From Drosophila pseudoobscura (Eukaryota > Arthropoda > Insecta > Diptera > Drosophilidae), in the NCBI RefSeq assembly GCF_009870125.1, contig NC_046683.1:22019001-22083000 (forward strand): DNA of 64,000 bases, read 5' to 3'. Of the stretch, positions 58,101-64,000 are shown piece by piece (within the stretch, counting starts at the first letter, position 1; every line of letters begins with the position of its first letter). The notes beneath the pieces were generated by a model that saw only the letters and a list, made by a program, of their open reading frames with translations, did not search any database and had not been told where the DNA came from. The translations under genes and the position numbers were made by a program.

Positions 58101-58500
58101 CACAGCCAAATTGAAAAAGAACCTTTTAAGTGCGGCCAGCGCTTCGCGAAGCCGAAGCCCCGCTCTTGCCGTCGTCGGCAAATCGTATTCGTTCCATTCG
58201 TTCGCGATCGGGTGTGCTTCTTGTAAACGGTACTCGAGGAGTCCAAGGTATACTCTATTTGTGGAGATGCATGCAGCAGGCAGAGGGAAAACTTATGCAC
58301 ACACACATGTATGTATGTATGAGCACATATTTTTTATCACCACAATCATCACAGATACAGTCTAGAGCTTTCACAGGAATACAATTTATCGTCTACACTT
58401 ACCTAGGCATCGAAAATAAATAACCACCTGTATTACGAGCGATTCGACTGTGATACTGAAAATCCATCACGAATCATTATGATCGTTAAATTCTAACAGC
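55105..58500 (-). promoter_or_regulatory. Likely Ilp6 leader introns and promoters
   Basis: The acceptor at 55105-55106 needs an upstream donor. Two strong minus-strand donors occur: TTTC|GTAAGTGT (exon end 57429) and CCTAG|GTAAGTGTAG (exon end 58403). Ilp6 in D. melanogaster is known to use alternative non-coding first exons, so both may be real. TSS positions were not fixed; a TATATATA box at about 55780 is on the wrong strand context to be sure. Frames in this interval (55974-55654 minus, 56441-56983 plus, 57424-57185 minus) show no domains. An 8-bp hairpin CTTTCCGC/GCGGAAAG is at 56835-56854. Confidence 0.4.
57429..57475 (-). other. Candidate non-coding first exon of Ilp6 (proximal)
   Basis: Ends at a strong donor (GTAAGTGT from 57428 downward); the 5' end is a guess at an ATCAGAG initiator-like site near 57470. 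Confidence 0.25.
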
Positions 58501-60182
58501 ATGAATGGGATCAATATCAATGGGATCCGACATATGTATGTATATAGTACAAAAATGTGTACATAAGTAGCTCGTTCGTATAGTATGTATGTACATATGT
58601 ATGTATGTACACATGAACATATGTACTTACGTATGTATTTCGTTGACTGGGTATCACTTGGTTCGTAATAGAGCGTACATTCGTAACGCATATACATATG
58701 CAGTTACAGTTACACTGCTTCCGGGCCTATGGGTGTCAGTGCACGTGAAAGCCACGTCCAGGGAAGCGGCCAAGCGGAACCAGGTTTCTAACGTAGAGAC
58801 GCATGTTTTGGTACAAAGAGCCTATAAAGTAAACAAAACTTATGAAAGAAAACAAATGTCTGGCCATGACACATCCATCCAATCAACTTTGGGTCACTGT
58901 GGGGGCCACTGTGTGTGCGGGACTGTGTGTGTTCGGCATTAAGTACGGCCGGGTACACTGACAATAATATTCACGAGATTGCCTTTGAGCGTGCCTGTGT
59001 GCGTGCACATGTGCGTGTGTGCGTTATCTGGCTGAGAGTGACAAATGCAAACAGCAGCAACAGCAATAGCAACAAAAACAGAAGCAAATAGAGTGGATCC
59101 ATCCGAACAGCATCTTCCCTCCCGATGATATGGCAACGTTCGTACGTGTAATTCGTAATTGCCACATTTTGGTTAATGGGTATTGTTATTTTGACCTCTT
59201 TCAAGGGATCTACTTAACTCAAAAACCATTATAAAGTATAGATCATCGGTATCGATCAAAGCAGTTTGTTGTATTATAGATACATATTTATCACATCCAT
59301 TTATTTATTACATTCCATTTTTGAAACTATCTAGCTGAAACTTTTCCGGGGTGCAGTTCACCGAAATCTTGAGGGGAATGGAACAACTACAACATACATA
59401 CATACTGACTTTTCAATAATTACTATTTAAAATTAAATCGAAATCCCTATTTAATCGAACTGGACTGTGAACCGCAGTTCTTTCCGATGAGACTGGTGGG
59501 GAGTGGAAGTGGGAGTGCGTCTGTACTGTACGAGATGATTGCAGATAATTGGCATGGGCATTCCCTCCTGAGGGTCTGGTCTGGTCCTTGGTCTAGGGTT
59601 ATGGCATCTGGCTCGAGTCCCAAGTGTATACCCTACATATTCTATGGGCGATCTGGGGTCTTGGGCTGGGTGAGATAATGCCTGTCGATAAGAGTTGTTG
59701 ATGTTTTTGTTGCTTGTCGTTGGCGCTGCCGTGACTGCGACTGCGACTCCGAGTGCAGCGTGGAGAAGGCTGCGGAGCAGTAGCAGGAGATGATGAAGAA
59801 CGGAAACCAATGGGGCAGCGGCAGCCCAGTCGGAGGGCGTGGGGCGTAACGCTGTGAAAAACCCGTAAACAACGACAACGTGTATTCGACGTGATCTAGT
59901 TTCGAATCGAAATAAAAGATCCCTATTTTTAGCATTAATCTCTCTCGCGAGGAAAACAACAGAGAGCGAACGAGAGTTGCTCCATTCTAAGTCATCTAGA
60001 GAGATAAGCCGTCTTGAGATCTGTCACTTCACTTTGATGGGAATGGGGATGGTGCCAGAGTGGAGGATTGCTTGGAGGAGAGCTGGTAGGCGGGATGATG
60101 CCATACGCAATGCGGTGCAAAGTCCAAGGTGGGAAGGCCCAAACGGAGGAGGCAACGCCGCGTCAGGGTCAACGGATGATTG
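58501..60182. other. Intergenic; no gene seen
   Basis: ACATATGT arrays at 58530-58545, 58583-58635 and 58690-58705. The minus-strand frame 59810-59451 begins with Leu-rich 'VLHHLLLLLRSLLHAALGVA' and could look like a signal peptide, but the rest is low-complexity Pro/Arg and no neighbour supports it. Confidence 0.3.
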
Positions 60183-60440
60183 GTCGATAAGCGGATTTAT
60201 CGATCAAAACTAAACAATATCGATAGACAAGTACCTGAATTACGAACACAGTATACATACATATATAAATGAATCGATTAATCGATAAAGCACCGCTTTA
60301 TTCGATTACCGTTCGTAGGTTGTATCACAAGTTTAATACAATATCGAATGTTTGAGAGCCAACACAACGCCATGGTGAAGGCCGATGGTGGCATCGAAGG
60401 CCGTCTGCGTACCATATCGATGACTTGCGAATTATCGATA
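60183..60440. promoter_or_regulatory. Cluster of CGATA/TATCGATA sites
   Basis: Within about 260 bp there are two perfect TATCGATA (DRE) octamers (60219-60226, 60433-60440) and further CGATA/TATCG or ATCGAT words at about 60185, 60199, 60273, 60280, 60342 and 60415. TATCGATA is the DREF site, and clustered CGATA is the BEAF-32 site class, so a promoter or insulator is likely. Confidence 0.55.
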
Positions 60441-61998
60441 GTCAACACAACGATGCGATCACGATGAACAAGCTGAGCTCCCTTGGTTTTTTCCTCTATT
60501 CAGGCATGCCCCAGCGCCTGGCGATAAGCCACTTGTGGGAGGCGGAGGCCCCACTGCGCTGGACTCCTCATCTACTTCTCCCTTGCCACCCATAATCCCT
60601 CACCCAATGGAGGATCGATCGAGCAAATATTGTTTACTTGTGCTAAAATTGGATCTCCATTGATTGACATGTGCGGCAGGCGGGCGCCAACAACAATCCA
60701 GCTCAGACGCAGATTATTGACCCAGAAGCGTGGAGGAGGTGATGGCTCAGCCTCTGTTGCTGGCTCTGCCTCCTGCTCTGCTGGTGTTTGTTGTTGATGA
60801 AAAGCGTAGACATCGGCGACAACAATCCACAATCTTAATTATAGCAACAGAAACAGAAACAACAGCAAAAACCTATCGGATTCCCATTAGAGCAAACTGA
60901 ACTTTGCAATTAAGTTGCAAGTTCCATGAAATTGAATGGAAATACCTCAAAGTAAATGGAGTGCAGTGCTCATCGGAGTTCAGTTGGGTAGCTGAAACCC
61001 TACATATGATTTTGAAATTGATCAGAGGAAAGTACATACATATATTCGGATGGATAGAGGAGTATGTGTTATGAATTTACTCTCTTATGAATTTACTTTG
61101 AAAAATAATCCCCACGCAAGTATGTAAATACAACATGTTTTTCTGAAACGCTATTGGAACAACGAACATAAATATTTTTATATATAATTTAAACAAAAAA
61201 ATGTATAGAACCTCATATAATTAAATAAATGTAGGTAATAAAATACTATCCGCTTTTATGTATTTAAGAAATACATAGTATACATAATACATAGTAGTAA
61301 ATAAATGAGTTATACCCATTCCAGACCCCACTTGAGTTTAAGTGCAGTGCTTTATGGACCACTTCGTACCGTCACAGAAATCGCCCCTAATAGATCTTAG
61401 ATCCTCACCTTTGTACGAGCATTCCGATTCCGACTCAATATTTGCGAATAATTTCACGCGAGCGATACGAACAAACAGCACCAAATTATCGCCCGATGTC
61501 AATAAACTGTTCCAATCGACCCACAACGCGACCTGTCCCCAACAACAACAGGATGGAGATATATATATGTGCATATGTATGTAGATGCTGCGAGCATAGA
61601 TCACCAACGGGCATAGACACACATTTTTCTGGGTTCAAATGGCTTTAAACTACTCGGTCTGACGTGGGTGGTGTGAAACGTAAAGGAATCGACTCAGGCT
61701 GAAGCCGAGCCTGTAGATTGGGATGGTGCGGGGACGCCAATGAACTGCAATCGGTTAAGAGACCTCAAGGGCAATGTCTGGCCCAAAAAACAGTCAAAAA
61801 GCTGCAGCCAGAGAGAGAGAGAGTGTGGTTGGAAGAGCAAGCGATGATATTTATCAATTTAGTCAGAGAAAGCTAAAAACAGTGATGACAAACCTTTCCA
61901 AGTGAATTTAAGGTATCCCAAGTCGTACCAAGACCAACTTAATCCTTGGAAAAATCCCAATCCCAGAAAATGCAGTGATCCGATCCGATTAACACTTA
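60441..61998. other. Intergenic; no gene seen
   Basis: AT-rich. A minus-strand frame at 60832-60572 has no domain. AGAGAGAG run at 61812-61824. Confidence 0.35.
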
Positions 61999-62345
61999 GA
62001 AAGAGGCGTTTCCGACCCCATTAAGTGTATATATTCTTGATCAGCATCAACAGCTTAGTCGATATAGCCATGTCTGACTGTCCATGTCTCCGTCTTTATA
62101 AGCAACTAGATCTCAGAGACAATAAGAGCAAGACCAGACTCCTGTCATATCACACTCTCACAAGGGCATTTCAAAAGTATGCGATACTAACTCTGGTGCT
62201 TAGGTATAATTAGGTATAATATAATATAATATATATATAATATAATATATTATATAGGTTACATATATCATAAGCTCACATATGTACGTACATACATATA
62301 TTTATACTGACTGAGCCGCTGCTCACAACGTTCCCGCTCGTTTTA
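61999..62345 (+). mobile_element. DINE-1 copy L, degenerate
   Basis: Contains AAAGAGGCGTTTCCGACCCC, TATATTCTTGATCAGCATCAAC, 'CCATGTCTGACTGTCCATGTC', 'TCTCAGAGACAATAAGAGC' and the terminal GCTCACAACGTTCCCGCTCG. The interior is replaced by TATAATATAATATA and ACATAC repeats (62205-62300). Confidence 0.8.
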
Positions 62346-64000
62346 TCTGAATAGCACAAAAGAACAGGTTGCATTCAAGACAAAATTACTCATCATTAAA
62401 CAGATAATACCTATTAGTTTATATATAGGGTATTCAGGATTCATTCTTCGAAAAATGTATCGATTCGAATTGCTGTTGGTTCGCGTGCCAAAAGTGCTAG
62501 CTGGAATCAGTGACCCAGAATCGGAACCGACATGCCCATCTCTAATCTCTACCGACTGCGGCCGATGGCTCCGCTCGGTCTCCGGCGAGGCTCGGGCTGG
62601 AATTCGGGGGCCTGGACTGGACTGGGGACTTGTCTGGACTCTGTCTGGGCGAGACGTGGCCTTGAGCACGACCACTACGCGGCCACCCCTCAGGGCCGTT
62701 GCACTTTTGCTTTGTGTGGTGCTTCGTGTGGCAGAGAGCGGGTGCGTGTGTCCTGTTGACCTTTCATTTCTCGGCTAGCACTTCCATTTCCCATGAAGCC
62801 CACACGCACTGATTTCGCCGCGTCAGCAGCCCAGCGATTCCACAGCGAATCACTTGAGTGGCGCGTTGACTCGAGTTGTAAACAGAATCGACTATATAAC
62901 ATTTATATGCATATCTGGGCTTCCATGTGTGCGATTAGGAGCACGATTTCAAATTAAAATATAGATCAATAAAAAGTAAAAAACAATATCCGCATTTCCA
63001 TCGAATTCATCAATAATTTAAGAAAAACGCTAATGTGGCAGATCTGATTTACACAAAAGGATTTATAGAGGGAAAATGTAATAGGATACAGTGCGTTTCA
63101 TAGTATGAAATGCCGAATGCAGCGAGTTTTGGATAAGAAGTTTGATTGAACATTCATCTCATTGAACATTTCATCTCGTAATAAAATAGATCGAGGGTTT
63201 CCCTTGATTAAATACATACGTACATGCATATATATGTAGGTGCTAAATAATAAAATAAATGTTGTCATTTATTTATGCTTAATGAAGCATATGTACATAC
63301 ATACATATGTATGTATTCGTCTGCATTAAATGCCTTTATGCAGATTCAAACTACATATGTATATATTGCCGCGAGCCCATTTTCTAAGCAGTATGCTTAG
63401 TCGCAATAATAATTAATTAAAATTGATTTTCCCGCGATTAGCTCGGCAGAGTCTGCCTCAATCCCAGGATGGGAGCAAAACCAGGGGTTAGGTTAGCCAT
63501 CGATAGCAGTTCCCAGTTGCCAAATAACAAATAAATGAGATCATGGGGTTCATGTCAATTTTAATCAATACTTTTCGTGCTGAATTTTATATAGAACAAT
63601 TATTTTTTGTCATTTAATCTTGGCATCGCTGGTGGTACATCGATTGGCGATACCTCTGTTGTCTACTCTCTTTCTGCTAAACGTCTTTTGAATTTTAAGC
63701 TAGTTTCTTAATTGGTGAAAGATTTTTGAAATGTGTGTAATCATGGGAAATTTTTGTTGAAGAGTGCAGATCGATCCTCGAGCTGCACATGTATATGGAT
63801 TCTTAATTTGGCGTCAAGTGTATTTAATCACGGGAAATTTTCGTTACCATTACCGATTACACCGACCAGCACAAGCGAGCGGCATATGGAAAGATTTTTT
63901 TCTAGTTAACAGCTGGTGGGGGTGGTGGTGGTGGTGGTGGTGGTGGTCGAACACTGGAGGGACCATAGCCTGGCTGATTCCCAGCATTGAAGACGTCTAT
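62346..64000. other. Intergenic; no gene seen
   Basis: A TATA-like CGACTATATAACATT is at 62888-62902. ATCGATAGC and ACATCGATTGGCGATACC sites occur at 63499 and 63638. ACATACATATGTATGT array at 63294-63316; a (GGT)n run at 63914-63947. Confidence 0.35.

Noticed and set aside
59451-59810. Possible secreted protein with Leu-rich N-terminus
   Set aside because: Only the first 25 residues look like a signal; the remainder is Pro/Arg low-complexity, with no cysteine pattern or splice support.
1-64000. tRNA, rRNA, snRNA genes and CRISPR arrays
   Set aside because: No GGTTCGAATCC-type B box with matching A box was seen, no rRNA-like blocks, and the regular repeats are simple-sequence arrays without unique spacers.

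Overview
This window is animal nuclear DNA, almost certainly from a Drosophila of the obscura group. The host call rests on three things: dense ACATACATATGTATGT-type simple repeats, about a dozen copies of a DINE-1/INE-1 (Helitron-type) element with the diagnostic pieces 'GGTATATTAGATT', 'CCATAAAGTATATATATTCTTGATCAGCATCAATAGCCGA' (quoted here only as a landmark in parts) and repeated 'GTCTGTCCGTC', and an insulin-like gene that matches Drosophila Ilp6. Base composition is AT-rich, introns are short with GT..AG ends, and there are no prokaryotic operons, tRNAs, rRNAs or CRISPR arrays.

Layout. 1-10 kb is a graveyard of transposons: DINE-1 copies, an intact-ended Tc1-like element with IR/DR ends (794-2415), a Tc1 transposase N-terminal fragment (about 3955-4215), and a three-layer nest in which DINE-1 was hit by a second Tc1-like element (4315-6961) that was itself hit by a younger DINE-1 (4775-5856). 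10-22 kb holds no recognisable gene, only simple repeats and an unusual palindromic Tc1 derivative (13063-14712) whose two 710-bp arms are near-identical inverted copies of a transposase 3' half. 22-25 kb holds a broken multi-copy TE-like gene, a TA-flanked MITE and another Tc1 remnant. 25-42 kb is again non-coding with DINE-1 copies, a hAT-type MITE, an exon-like dispersed repeat, a DUF4806-like pseudogene and a scrap of a LINE.

The clearest genes are in 42.6-55.1 kb. On the minus strand, 42613-47812 is a DNA-binding protein gene with a common BESS-domain last exon and three candidate alternative BED zinc-finger first exons, an architecture like that of the insulator protein BEAF-32. On the plus strand are a small two-exon gene with a GC-AG intron (49689-50148), a ubiquitin-conjugating-enzyme (UBE2G-type) fragment (about 50793-50988), and a cluster of unrecognised reading frames (52460-54314). 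On the minus strand 54653-55104 is the two-coding-exon insulin-like peptide gene Ilp6. The rest, to 64 kb, is probably Ilp6 upstream and intergenic DNA; it contains a cluster of CGATA/TATCGATA sites (60183-60440) and one degenerate DINE-1.

Most long open frames outside these genes are made by the ATGTATGT/ACATACAT repeats, which have no stop codons in several frames, and should not be taken as genes.
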